Positions 55,729 through 64,000 of a stretch of 64,000 nucleotides of DNA are shown here, piece by piece (position 1 is the first letter of the stretch; each line of letters begins with the position of its first letter). Position numbers and translations under genes: made by a program. The notes below the pieces were generated by a model. The model saw only the letters and a list, made by a program, of their open reading frames with translations. It had not been told where the DNA came from and did not search any database. Source of the stretch: Porticoccaceae bacterium (GTDB taxonomy: Bacteria; Pseudomonadota; Gammaproteobacteria; Pseudomonadales; Porticoccaceae); NCBI GenBank assembly GCA_902562425.1, contig CACETF010000010.1, positions 1 through 64,000 on the forward strand. Direction: 5' to 3'.

Positions 55729-58641
55729 ATGGCTAAATTATTCAGCAGCATTTTCTATTTCATAAGCTTAACACTTTTTGCCTATCAAATCGTTGCACAG
55801 GAAACCTCAACCTCCAGTGCGACTGAGGTTGAAGAAATTATTGTTACCGGAGAGATACAGCGTGGTGCTCTCAGATCGCTAGAGGTCAAAAGAAATAACA
55901 CGGTGATCTCTGACGCACTTTTTGGCGCGGAGATTGGCGCACTTCCAGACTTATCCATAGCCGAGTCAATGACAAGAATCACTGGAGTGGCCTCAGACAG
56001 GTATAAGGGCGGAGCTTCAGAGATGTCCATTAGAGGGATGGGTAATTTTCTTGCATACTCAACCTTTAACGGCCGAGAGATAAGCTCAGGTAGTGACGGC
56101 AGACAGGTCAATCTCTATATGTTTCCCTCTGAACTAGTAGGCGGCACCATTGTATATAAAGCGCAACAGGCAAGTTTCACCGAGGGAGGAATTGCAGGAA
56201 CGATAGAACTCAAAGGGCTAAAGCCGATAGATTATGGTAAACGCCGGCTGCAGGTACAAAGTCTTTTCGGTTACAGCGAGTATGAATCACGAGTTGATGA
56301 TGGCGAGAGTGTAAATACCCGCTACACCGCATCGTTTGTTGACAATTGGGAAACTGATGCAGGCAGATTTGGAATTGCTATTGGTGGTCAGCTCAGAGAC
56401 GATACATCACCGGAGGAGGTATTCGTTACTAGCAGCAGCTACCGGCCTTGCATAACCCAATATGCAGAAGGCAGCGATGGGCCTGGATATTATGATAGCG
56501 GAAATTGCGAGATGTATGCGCCAGCCTATACAGACGCAGCTGGCCAGGAATTTCCTGAAGCTGTAAGATATACGTTAACCGGTGCGGCTGAGGTGGCGGC
56601 TCTCGGTGTGCCCTTCTACCTCGTGTCAAACCAGTACATCTGGAGAGCCATGAAAACCGACACGGATCGCGATTCGTTTTATACAACTTTGCAATGGCAG
56701 AATGACCAACTTGATGTGAGCATAGATTATCAATTTTCTGACAGATATGATTCAGAAGAAAGGGCTAACCTGGTTCTTGCAGATGGCAGGCGCAAAATCA
56801 CTCCTCTTATGATCGCCGATAATGGAGCGCTCATGAATTGGACGGGAGAATCAAGAATTGAAAATCAGACTGTGTTCAGGACTCAGGATGAAACATTTGA
56901 GAGTTTTGGCCTCAGCTTCTCCTGGTCAAATGAGACGTTCACCCTTGATGGCGACGTTTCCTATAACAAGTCCGATAGATACAGAGATGAATACGACATG
57001 CGCATCCGAAGGAATAGCCGTGTCTACTACGAAGCAGACCGAAGAGGCACAAACGTGCCGAATTGGGTGATCAGAGAGGATCAAGCCGCCAATCTTGACT
57101 TGATGGATCACAGCATCTACGACAACGGCGCCAGAGCTAGGAGGCGTATTGAGATTAACGAAGATTATATTCACGCGGCCAAATTTGACCTCGACTATGC
57201 CATTGATGGAGACTTTCTCACTAACATAAAAACTGGTATCAGGATTTCCACCCATACCAAGATGGGAGATGATGGGATTGACTGTGAAACCGGGAAATCT
57301 AGTGATAACTGCTCTGACTTTGCACTTGTTAGTGGCAACTATGCCAGTGAAGCAGCTATCGCAGCTAGGAGAGATTCTTTTATTGTGGAGGACTTTTTTG
57401 ACGGCGCAAACACTGATTTTGCACTGACTGAGTGGGCGACATGGGACGCGCTTCCACTTTACAGTGCACTGACTGGGAGTCTAGACGCTGGCTTATTTGA
57501 TGCTGGAGCTAGTTCAATGTCAACTCATGACACAGACGTTACCGAGGATATCACTGCGCTCTATGCACAGGGCGACTTTTCAACGGAGCTATTCGGACTT
57601 CCAACGTCGGGAAATTTTGGTCTTAGGGTGGTACAAACGGATATAGAATCGACCGGAATCAGATCAGGATTTTCCATAACAGATAACACTGAAGACGACT
57701 TCCAGACAGTATCGGTTGTCGGAGGGAGCTTTGGTGGTGTGGAGACTAATAGTTTCACAAATGTACTCCCAAGCGTGAATATAACTTTTGAGCTAGACGA
57801 AGAAAAGCTTCTTAGGTTTGCTGCTTACAAGGCAATCGCTCGTCCGGATGTTCGGCAAATGACCGCTGCACTATCCTTGAGCGAAGATAGCCAGTTTGAT
57901 TCTAATGAGGACACAATCGGGCAACTGATTAGCGCCGCCGGCAATCCATTCCTAGAGCCATTAGAAGCTACAAATCTCGATATCTCTTGGGAGTGGTACG
58001 TGAGTGATACATCATTCATGTCGATAGCCGCATACTGGAAAGAGCTGAAGACTGGCACTGCATCAACTACCGAGCAACTATCGATTGATGTTGATGGCAC
58101 GCCCTCCGTGGTATCTGTGATACGAAATGGTAATTCTGATGAGTCGAGCAACCTTTCAGGTATAGAGTTCACCGGAAGACACACATTCTCTCTAGCACCT
58201 GCGCCTTTTGATAAGCTAGGAATCGAAGCAGGATTTAATATTGCAGACTCCGACTATGAAACACCAGACCCTTCGGCCGTCGGGGGATCCGCTTACCCAA
58301 TGGCAAATTTTGTAGACCCCGCAAATCTTGTAGGTTTTTCTGAGGACTCAATGCATGCCATGTTGTTTTGGGAAACTAAGGATATAAGCTTAAGACTCTC
58401 TTACTATGAGCGCTCAGAATATTTTAAAGACTTTAGGCAAGGCCCACTTCGATACGCTGGGGATCAGGGGTTTCTCAATTTTTCAGCATCCTATGACTTG
58501 AACAAGAATTGGGAGCTTCGCTTCCAAGGCTTGAATTTATTGGATGAGCCTAATGTCATGAGCCGGCCACTCCGCAATCAGGTCGCTCAATCTGATTACA
58601 GTGGAGCGAGATACTTTGTCGGTGTAAGAGGTAGATTCTAA
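55729..58641 (+). CDS. TonB-dependent outer-membrane receptor
   Basis: A large receptor with a signal peptide ending near VAQETS, TonB box VEEIIVTGEIQ, plug domain (ALPDLSIAESMTRITGVASD) and barrel ending in VGVRGRF. Of the same polysaccharide-receptor class as the one at 36425 but clearly diverged in sequence. An ATG at 55708 is also in frame, but GAGGGGG lies 8 bp before the ATG at 55729, which I chose (970 residues). It likely imports the lyase products of this locus. It is downstream of kduI, after a 200-bp gap with a palindrome. Confidence 0.92.
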   Translation: MAKLFSSIFYFISLTLFAYQIVAQETSTSSATEVEEIIVTGEIQRGALRSLEVKRNNTVISDALFGAEIGALPDLSIAESMTRITGVASDRYKGGASEMSIRGMGNFLAYSTFNGREISSGSDGRQVNLYMFPSELVGGTIVYKAQQASFTEGGIAGTIELKGLKPIDYGKRRLQVQSLFGYSEYESRVDDGESVNTRYTASFVDNWETDAGRFGIAIGGQLRDDTSPEEVFVTSSSYRPCITQYAEGSDGPGYYDSGNCEMYAPAYTDAAGQEFPEAVRYTLTGAAEVAALGVPFYLVSNQYIWRAMKTDTDRDSFYTTLQWQNDQLDVSIDYQFSDRYDSEERANLVLADGRRKITPLMIADNGALMNWTGESRIENQTVFRTQDETFESFGLSFSWSNETFTLDGDVSYNKSDRYRDEYDMRIRRNSRVYYEADRRGTNVPNWVIREDQAANLDLMDHSIYDNGARARRRIEINEDYIHAAKFDLDYAIDGDFLTNIKTGIRISTHTKMGDDGIDCETGKSSDNCSDFALVSGNYASEAAIAARRDSFIVEDFFDGANTDFALTEWATWDALPLYSALTGSLDAGLFDAGASSMSTHDTDVTEDITALYAQGDFSTELFGLPTSGNFGLRVVQTDIESTGIRSGFSITDNTEDDFQTVSVVGGSFGGVETNSFTNVLPSVNITFELDEEKLLRFAAYKAIARPDVRQMTAALSLSEDSQFDSNEDTIGQLISAAGNPFLEPLEATNLDISWEWYVSDTSFMSIAAYWKELKTGTASTTEQLSIDVDGTPSVVSVIRNGNSDESSNLSGIEFTGRHTFSLAPAPFDKLGIEAGFNIADSDYETPDPSAVGGSAYPMANFVDPANLVGFSEDSMHAMLFWETKDISLRLSYYERSEYFKDFRQGPLRYAGDQGFLNFSASYDLNKNWELRFQGLNLLDEPNVMSRPLRNQVAQSDYSGARYFVGVRGRF

Positions 58642-58651
58642 AAGATTAATC

Positions 58652-58688
58652 GGGGGGGGGAGTGATTCGTGTTGAGACACTCACCCCC
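58652..58688 (+). terminator. G/C-rich hairpin after the TonB receptor
   Basis: GGGGGGAGTG pairs with CACTCACCCCC (one bulged A) around a 13-base loop, 10 bp after the receptor stop. There is no T-run, so it could instead attenuate or protect the mRNA between the receptor and the lyase genes. Confidence 0.45.
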
Positions 58689-58746
58689 GGGGCCTCCCTC
58701 AACCTAACATCCGTGTTATGGGTTGTATCAAGCTGGCAATTTTACT

Positions 58747-60039
58747 ATGACGATGCCACTGAAGTTTAAATTCCCGATTTATTTCTTGTTAATATCAGCA
58801 TGCGTGGTTGTCCTCCAAGGAGCACTAGCGGAACAAAAAAATGTCTCAGCTATTGCTTTGGATAGATGTGCCGAGCATGAGGTGAATGAACCCAACTTAT
58901 TTATTTGGAGCCATAAAAATCTCAGGGTTTCAAAAGACTCTCTACATATCTCATCATCATCTGAACTTGAAAAATCCTATAAGGCACTACTTAAGCGGGC
59001 AGATCGGGCAATTGGCGAAGGCCCCTTTAGTGTCATTTTTAAAACGTCCCTACCACCAAGCGGCAGTAAGCATGACTACTACAGCATTGCGCCCTATTGG
59101 TGGCCAAATCCTAATACCAAAAACGGTCTGCCTTACATCCAGAGGGATGGAGAGCGAAATCCAGAGAGTAAATCCTCGGCTAGCGACAGGGTTCCTCTTG
59201 CTCACCTTAGCAATAATGTATCCACTTTAGCACTTGCTGCCTATTTTAGTAATGACAAGAGGTATGCAAAAAAGGCGTCAGAACTAATCCGAGTCTGGTT
59301 TTTAGATAAAAAGACTCGAATGAATCCAAACTTGAACTACGCACAGGCAATTCCCGGCATAACGCCCGGAAGGGGTATAGGAATCATTGACACATACAGC
59401 TTTGTCCAAGTAGTCGACTCGATTGGTATACTTAGCTACCTTGACCAACTCTCAACAAAACAGGTTGAGGCTTTGAAGCAATGGTTCACAGAGTATACAC
59501 TATGGCTGATCACCAGTGAGCATGGAAAAGAAGAACGCCGAAAATCCAATAATCACGGCCTGTATTACGACGTGCAAGTTGCTATTTTCTCCGCATTCGC
59601 AGATGACTTTACAGCACTGCGCGCAATGATCGATAGTGTAAAACGATACCGCATCCCCGGCCACATCAATCGAAAAGGTCAGATGCCCCATGAATTGAAA
59701 CGAACTCGCTCATTTCACTATACCTCATATACTCTCCGAGGATTTTTCGATGCAGCAGATCTGGGTAAATGCATTGGTGAGGATCTGTGGAATTTTAAGA
59801 CTAAGAGAGGCGTGGGAATTAAATTAGCTATTGATTATCAAGCCGATTTTGCTGGGAAACTTGGAAATTGGAGGTTCAAAGAAATCGGTTCATTTAATAC
59901 CAAAACATTTTATTCAAACCTACTACGTGCTGAAGATGCTTTTGGCGATGGAGAATATGAAAAGAAAGCTCGCCACTATAAACAGGCGAATAACGATTCA
60001 TTGTCAAGGCTGCTTTATCCAAAAACCCTTCTTCAGTAG
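58747..60039 (+). CDS. Alginate-lyase-fold polysaccharide lyase (PL5/PL38-like), second copy
   Basis: A secreted 430-residue protein; the signal runs to about GALAEQ. YWWPNPNTKNGLPYIQRDGE and KSNNHGLYYDVQ show the lyase motif and the Asn-His active-site pair. It is homologous to the product of 43277-44506: both share RMNPNL/SMNPNL-type segments and a WFTEY stretch. An upstream TTG at 58723 is possible, but ATG 58747 fits the signal peptide better. It begins the lyase, deacetylase-like and sulfatase run. Confidence 0.84.
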   Translation: MTMPLKFKFPIYFLLISACVVVLQGALAEQKNVSAIALDRCAEHEVNEPNLFIWSHKNLRVSKDSLHISSSSELEKSYKALLKRADRAIGEGPFSVIFKTSLPPSGSKHDYYSIAPYWWPNPNTKNGLPYIQRDGERNPESKSSASDRVPLAHLSNNVSTLALAAYFSNDKRYAKKASELIRVWFLDKKTRMNPNLNYAQAIPGITPGRGIGIIDTYSFVQVVDSIGILSYLDQLSTKQVEALKQWFTEYTLWLITSEHGKEERRKSNNHGLYYDVQVAIFSAFADDFTALRAMIDSVKRYRIPGHINRKGQMPHELKRTRSFHYTSYTLRGFFDAADLGKCIGEDLWNFKTKRGVGIKLAIDYQADFAGKLGNWRFKEIGSFNTKTFYSNLLRAEDAFGDGEYEKKARHYKQANNDSLSRLLYPKTLLQ

Positions 60040-60115
60040 TAGGTAAACTGAAGACAGATTGTTTCAATAATATTTTGTGCACGTCCATCATTACGTGTCC
60101 ATTGGGGAGCCAACC

Positions 60116-60892
60116 ATGATTCAGAAAGGGCTCACAGCTTTACCGCTAATTTTGATTTTGGGCGTTTTGCTTGTCTTTTTACCTGATGTTTCAGGTAGTG
60201 AGGAGGATCCAAGGATCATCATCATAAAAGCGGACGATGTTAGAAAAAGGACAGTCAACTGGGATAAATTTTTTGCGGTTTCAAGATCCAGAGGTGTGCC
60301 AGTGTCTGCCGGGGTCGTATGTGATTCAATCGAAGAAAATGAATTACAGTACAGTAACTGGATTAGGGCAAATCATGAATCAGGATGGGTTGAATTCTGG
60401 AACCATGGATATAACCATAAGCGCTGGAAGGGAGAAAATGGACTGAAATTTCATGAGTTCAACAGAACAGGGTATGACCATCAAAAAAAGCATTTTGAAA
60501 CATGCCAGCGGTTGCTCAAGGATGTGCTGGGACAGGAGCCAATTGCCTTCGGTGCGCCATATAATGCGATGGACGAGGACACATTAAAAGTAATCCACGA
60601 AAACAATAACCTTCATCTGATTTTTTCTTATACAAACAAACATACTTCCAGGCTAAATGCGCTGATGGTGATTCGAGGAGAGCAGGATGGCACTGGTAAA
60701 CCAAATTTTAAAAAGTTCGTCTCTGCTTACAAGCAAAACGCCGACATTCGATTTACGGCGCTCCAGTTTCATCCAAATGCTTTTACCGAGCATGCATTTG
60801 AGGAATATGTTCAAATCATCGAATTTTTGAAAAGAGAGGGATGGAAATTCTATTTGCCTAGTGACTATGTAGATCAAAAAAAAATACTATGA
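60116..60892 (+). CDS. Polysaccharide deacetylase-like (NodB-fold) secreted protein
   Basis: A 258-residue protein with a signal peptide (LPLILILGVLLVFLPDVSG). Motifs IIIIKADDVRKR (tandem Asp), WNHGYNHKRW (His pair) and FGAPYNAMDEDTL agree with a carbohydrate esterase 4-like barrel. It may remove acetyl groups from the substrate before lyase action; weak similarity makes other roles possible. GGGGAG lies 6 bp before the chosen ATG; a GTG at 60077 is the longer alternative. Confidence 0.7.
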   Translation: MIQKGLTALPLILILGVLLVFLPDVSGSEEDPRIIIIKADDVRKRTVNWDKFFAVSRSRGVPVSAGVVCDSIEENELQYSNWIRANHESGWVEFWNHGYNHKRWKGENGLKFHEFNRTGYDHQKKHFETCQRLLKDVLGQEPIAFGAPYNAMDEDTLKVIHENNNLHLIFSYTNKHTSRLNALMVIRGEQDGTGKPNFKKFVSAYKQNADIRFTALQFHPNAFTEHAFEEYVQIIEFLKREGWKFYLPSDYVDQKKIL

Positions 60893-60931
60893 AAGACATT
60901 TAGAACAGGTAAAGTTTGCGGACAAACACCA

Positions 60932-62971
60932 ATGGGTACTTTTTTTAAAATAGATTTCCTGATCAGCGAACGAACCGTACCAAATTGCAAAAATTTTGCA
61001 AAAGCATGTATCTGCACCTTATTACTTATTTTGTTATCGGGTTGTAAAGAGCATAGCAATCCCATCGTAAAGATTGATGGTAATCGGCCTAACATTCTTT
61101 GGATTATCAGTGAAGACCATGGCCCTATGATCGGTGCATTTGGAGACTCTCACGCAACTACTCCGGTTATTGACGCATTTGCCAGTAAGAGCATCATTTA
61201 CACGAATGCTTTTTCTGTGGCTCCGGTGTGCGCTCCTGCAAGGTCAACACTCATAACGGGTATGTATCCAACTTCCATAGGGACACACAATATGAGGAGT
61301 TTTGGTAAAATCTCTCCAAAAATTACATTTTTCACAAAATATCTGCGGAAAGCTGGTTATTACACTGCGAATATTGGTAAACATGATTTTAACATGATCG
61401 CTCCCGAGGGGGCTTGGGACGAAACAAACAACAATAACCGAGTGCAAAATTGGGATAGAACGGCATACTTCCGAGAAACTAATGGTGAGCAGCCGTTCTT
61501 CTCCATTATCAACTTGTTCAATTCCCATGAAAGTCGCGTAAGGCGTGACATGGAAAATCAGACTCGAGATTTATCCAGCACTAAGCATAATCCAGACGCC
61601 CTAACAATACCATCGTATTACCCAGATGCGCTGCAAATTCGGCAAGTAATGGCGCAATATTATGACAATGTAGGAGACATAGATTCAGCCTTATCTGGAA
61701 TCTTGGAGACATTAGTTTCAGACGGTCTTGCCGAAGACACGATAATATTCTTTTTTTCAGATCATGGTACAGGTGTACCTCGATCAAAAAGATCCCCTTA
61801 CAACTCTGGACTGCATGTACCATTAATTATTCACGTACCTCAAAAGTTTGAGCATCTCACTAACCTTGCGGCGGGCACAAAAACTGATGAAATTGTCTCG
61901 TTTATCGACTTTGCCCCTACAGTACTAGCCCTCACTAATGAACAAATTCCTAGTCACTTCCAAGGGACTCCTTTTCTTCTCTCAGGTAAAAATAGCGAGA
62001 CTGAACATGCGTTTGGATTTCGTGATCGAATGGATGAACGATTCGACGTTGTCAGGACGGCTAGAAATCGTCGTTTTCACTATATCAAGAACTTTATGCC
62101 TCACCAACCCCATGGACAATACATAGACTCGATGTATCGATCCCACGAGGTAGCGCGCGTTTGGACGAGCGCAACCCAAAATGGGTCACCACCAGCTATC
62201 CAGTCGAGTTTCTTTTCTGAGAGGCCCAATGAAGAGCTTTATGACATAGTGGTCGATCCCTTCGAGACAAATAACTTAGCGGATGATCGAGAGTACGAGG
62301 ATATACTTATAGGAATGCGGATGGCGACAGTCGAGTGGATGCAAGAAATCAGAGATATCGGTCTCATCGCAGAATCGGAATTACCGAAAAAATCCGCTCA
62401 TAGTTCTGTTTATGATATGGGGCAAGATTCATCGACCTATAATTTTGAACAGACTCTTAAAATTGCCGAACTTGCTAGCCAAAAGAACATAAGTAATATT
62501 TCTGAGCTTATCGCCGCTACCAAGCATAACAGTGATACTGTTCGTTTTTGGGGGACACTTGGGATCATGGCTCTTCAACAGGATGGAAAAGATGCTCTTC
62601 CGTCATTACGTCCTTTGCTAAAAGATGCCAGCATCGCGGTAAAGGTAAATGCTGCAGAAGCGATGTGCCACTTAAACAAATGCAGCGACTCTCTTAAGGT
62701 GCTAGAAAACGTTTTATTGAATGAATCAGGGGCGGCGCAGCTTCGTGCAGCGGTGGCACTGGACAATCTCGACGAAAAAGTTGCGCCGATACTACCGGCG
62801 ATAAAGAAGCTTACTGCAGATTATCAAGCCATCAAGTTCCACACAGGGAGGCTACAAGCCGAGGAAAACATTAATAATCCAGATATCCTGCGGCTGATGT
62901 ACATCTCATACATCAAACGTGTACTGAAAAAGCTCCTCTCTGATCTTAAAAATGCTACAAGATTTCAGTGA
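60932..62971 (+). CDS. Sulfatase with C-terminal HEAT-like repeats (family S1)
   Basis: A 679-residue lipoprotein sulfatase (LLILLSGC, Cys about 38). The signature VAPVCAPARSTLITGMYP carries the formylglycine cysteine as CxPAR, still within the CxPxR maturation consensus. WIISEDHGPMIGAFGD and FFFSDHGTGVPRSKR hold metal and substrate residues. The catalytic part resembles heparan N-sulfatases. After about residue 500, helical HEAT-like repeats (SLRPLLKDASIAVKVNAAEA) form an unusual extension. Confidence 0.88.
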   Translation: MGTFFKIDFLISERTVPNCKNFAKACICTLLLILLSGCKEHSNPIVKIDGNRPNILWIISEDHGPMIGAFGDSHATTPVIDAFASKSIIYTNAFSVAPVCAPARSTLITGMYPTSIGTHNMRSFGKISPKITFFTKYLRKAGYYTANIGKHDFNMIAPEGAWDETNNNNRVQNWDRTAYFRETNGEQPFFSIINLFNSHESRVRRDMENQTRDLSSTKHNPDALTIPSYYPDALQIRQVMAQYYDNVGDIDSALSGILETLVSDGLAEDTIIFFFSDHGTGVPRSKRSPYNSGLHVPLIIHVPQKFEHLTNLAAGTKTDEIVSFIDFAPTVLALTNEQIPSHFQGTPFLLSGKNSETEHAFGFRDRMDERFDVVRTARNRRFHYIKNFMPHQPHGQYIDSMYRSHEVARVWTSATQNGSPPAIQSSFFSERPNEELYDIVVDPFETNNLADDREYEDILIGMRMATVEWMQEIRDIGLIAESELPKKSAHSSVYDMGQDSSTYNFEQTLKIAELASQKNISNISELIAATKHNSDTVRFWGTLGIMALQQDGKDALPSLRPLLKDASIAVKVNAAEAMCHLNKCSDSLKVLENVLLNESGAAQLRAAVALDNLDEKVAPILPAIKKLTADYQAIKFHTGRLQAEENINNPDILRLMYISYIKRVLKKLLSDLKNATRFQ

Positions 62972-63132
62972 AGCCATAGAAGGCGTCTCAGTGAGAAACC
63001 TGATCTCGTTGCTGAACTAGTGGTTGTTGTTTACTCTAAGTGCTTATTTTGAAAATTAAATGAGTCTATAAATTCCTCAAGGATATTGGAATCACAGCAG
63101 GATGAATGAAGGTCAAATGGCGGAAAACACGA

Positions 63133-64000
63133 ATGGATAGACAGGTTTTAAACATTTTAATTATCGCCATAATTCTTTTTTTTCTTTTCATCCCCGCGTC
63201 GGCAAATAAAATCCCAATCTCCTTAAACCAACCTCTCCGGTCGGCGAAAATCTACAAATTAGATTCACAGCAGGACTATGAAAAAGCGAAAAGCAGGATC
63301 TTTAACGGAGGTGATCAAATTTTATTCAAGAGAGGCCTCACTTTCAAAGGTGCGATATCCCTGAGACGCAGTGATTTACATCCTGATGTTGTGATTAAGG
63401 TTGGAGACTTCGGTGATGAGCAACAAGCCAGACCAGTAATTTATGCTGATGCCCCGAAAATGGGTACCCTTGACATTCGCGATTCAGGGGGCTGGATCAT
63501 AGAAAATCTTGAGCTCATTAATAACTCTGAAAATCATCGTGAGCGACATGGCGTTTACATCTCAGCTACAGACAGTGGTACACACAGCGATTTCATAATA
63601 CGCAACAATATCATCCGAGACGTTGCTGGAGAGCCAGGTAACAAAAATAATGGTGGCATTATTATTCGAGTTTGGGGCAGAAATAAACCAACACGATTTA
63701 GTGATATTTTGATTGAAAACAATCAGATAAGAGACATCAGCGGGGTTGGAATTCGAATTAAATCTCCATGGGAAATTGACCCAACAGACCCTCGCCGTAA
63801 AAAAAGTAATGCGATTGGTCGGTATGCCTTCCAAAACGTAGTCGTTCGGAAAAATCAAATAAAAAACACCACAAAAAATGCACTTATCGTTGCCAGCTCT
63901 GATAAACCTCTCATCGAATACAACATCATCGGACCCAACATATCGACCGAGGCAACCGGAAACTCTTTATTCGTATTCGCGACCGACGACGCCCTTGTCC
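63133..64000 (+). CDS. Secreted right-handed parallel beta-helix protein (partial, runs off the window)
   Basis: I read this frame directly; it is open from an ATG at 63133 to the edge (289 codons). A hydrophobic signal (ILIIAIILFFLFIPASA) is followed by repeated beta-coil rungs such as GGWIIENLELIN, DFIIRNNIIRDV and DILIENNQIRDI, typical of chondroitinase-B/PL6-like or pectate-lyase-like helices. An in-frame ATG at 63106 has a close AGGA and is an alternative start. The family cannot be fixed without the missing C-terminal part. It probably continues the polysaccharide locus. Confidence 0.8.
   Translation, partial: MDRQVLNILIIAIILFFLFIPASANKIPISLNQPLRSAKIYKLDSQQDYEKAKSRIFNGGDQILFKRGLTFKGAISLRRSDLHPDVVIKVGDFGDEQQARPVIYADAPKMGTLDIRDSGGWIIENLELINNSENHRERHGVYISATDSGTHSDFIIRNNIIRDVAGEPGNKNNGGIIIRVWGRNKPTRFSDILIENNQIRDISGVGIRIKSPWEIDPTDPRRKKSNAIGRYAFQNVVVRKNQIKNTTKNALIVASSDKPLIEYNIIGPNISTEATGNSLFVFATDDALV

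Noticed and set aside
1-64000. tRNA, rRNA, insertion sequences or prophage
   Set aside because: No cloverleaf-like T-arm motifs, rRNA segments, transposase frames or terminal inverted repeats were found by reading.

Overview
The window reads as chromosome from a moderately AT-rich marine gammaproteobacterium. The strongest clue is the gene order leuC-leuD-leuB-asd-fimV, which is typical of Pseudomonas-like and Cellvibrionales-like gammaproteobacteria. A halogenase-like/SapC/TonB-receptor group and a large sulfatase- and lyase-rich polysaccharide locus point to a marine polymer degrader of the SAR92, Halieaceae or OM182 kind. The lineage is an inference from gene order and content; no rRNA or tRNA gene was seen.

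Region 1 (1-18060) is housekeeping. It holds a partial fimV, then asd, leuB, leuD and leuC, then aroC, prmB, folE, a short-chain dehydrogenase, fumC, an alpha/beta hydrolase, a DUF4389 membrane protein, gpsA and htpG. htpG has a textbook heat-shock (sigma-32) promoter. The FimV-like protein is unusual: its cytoplasmic acidic region carries a complete S1 RNA-binding domain resembling a ribosomal protein S1 repeat, and it runs into a 27-bp tandem repeat at the window edge.

Region 2 (18060-25640) is accessory metabolism. A DsbA-fold (HCCA isomerase family) protein, an uncatalogued 43-residue ORF and a PQQ/haem alcohol dehydrogenase are joined by start/stop overlaps. They are followed on the other strand by a dienoyl-CoA-isomerase-like crotonase, a small SWIM zinc-finger protein, a secreted hypothetical protein, a DUF1643 protein and a nitronate-monooxygenase-like flavoprotein.

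Region 3 (25640-33800) is a signalling island. A TPR lipoprotein overlaps a 1089-residue transmembrane protein with a predicted beta-propeller sensor and a SpoIIE/PP2C phosphatase. Converging on it are an RsbW-like kinase, an RsbV-like STAS protein and a GAF/PAS class III adenylate cyclase. Together they look like a complete partner-switching circuit with a cyclase as the candidate output.

Region 4 (33980-64000) is a polysaccharide utilisation locus running past the right edge. Two large TonB-dependent receptors lie near its ends. Between and around them are a halogenase-like flavoprotein with SapC, two sulfatases, two alginate-lyase-fold proteins, two or more beta-helix proteins, a GH2 enzyme, a GH105/GH88 unsaturated-uronate hydrolase, a TRAP transporter, KduI, KduD, a DUF4861 protein and a deacetylase-like protein. 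The logical pathway is: outer-membrane uptake, desulfation, lyase cleavage to unsaturated uronates, GH105 hydrolysis, TRAP import, then KduI and KduD toward 2-keto-3-deoxygluconate. The likely substrate is a sulfated glucuronate-containing polymer (ulvan-like or sulfated glucuronan); this is inference. No transcription factor for the locus is encoded in the window, but two near-identical palindromes precede a sulfatase and a receptor gene.
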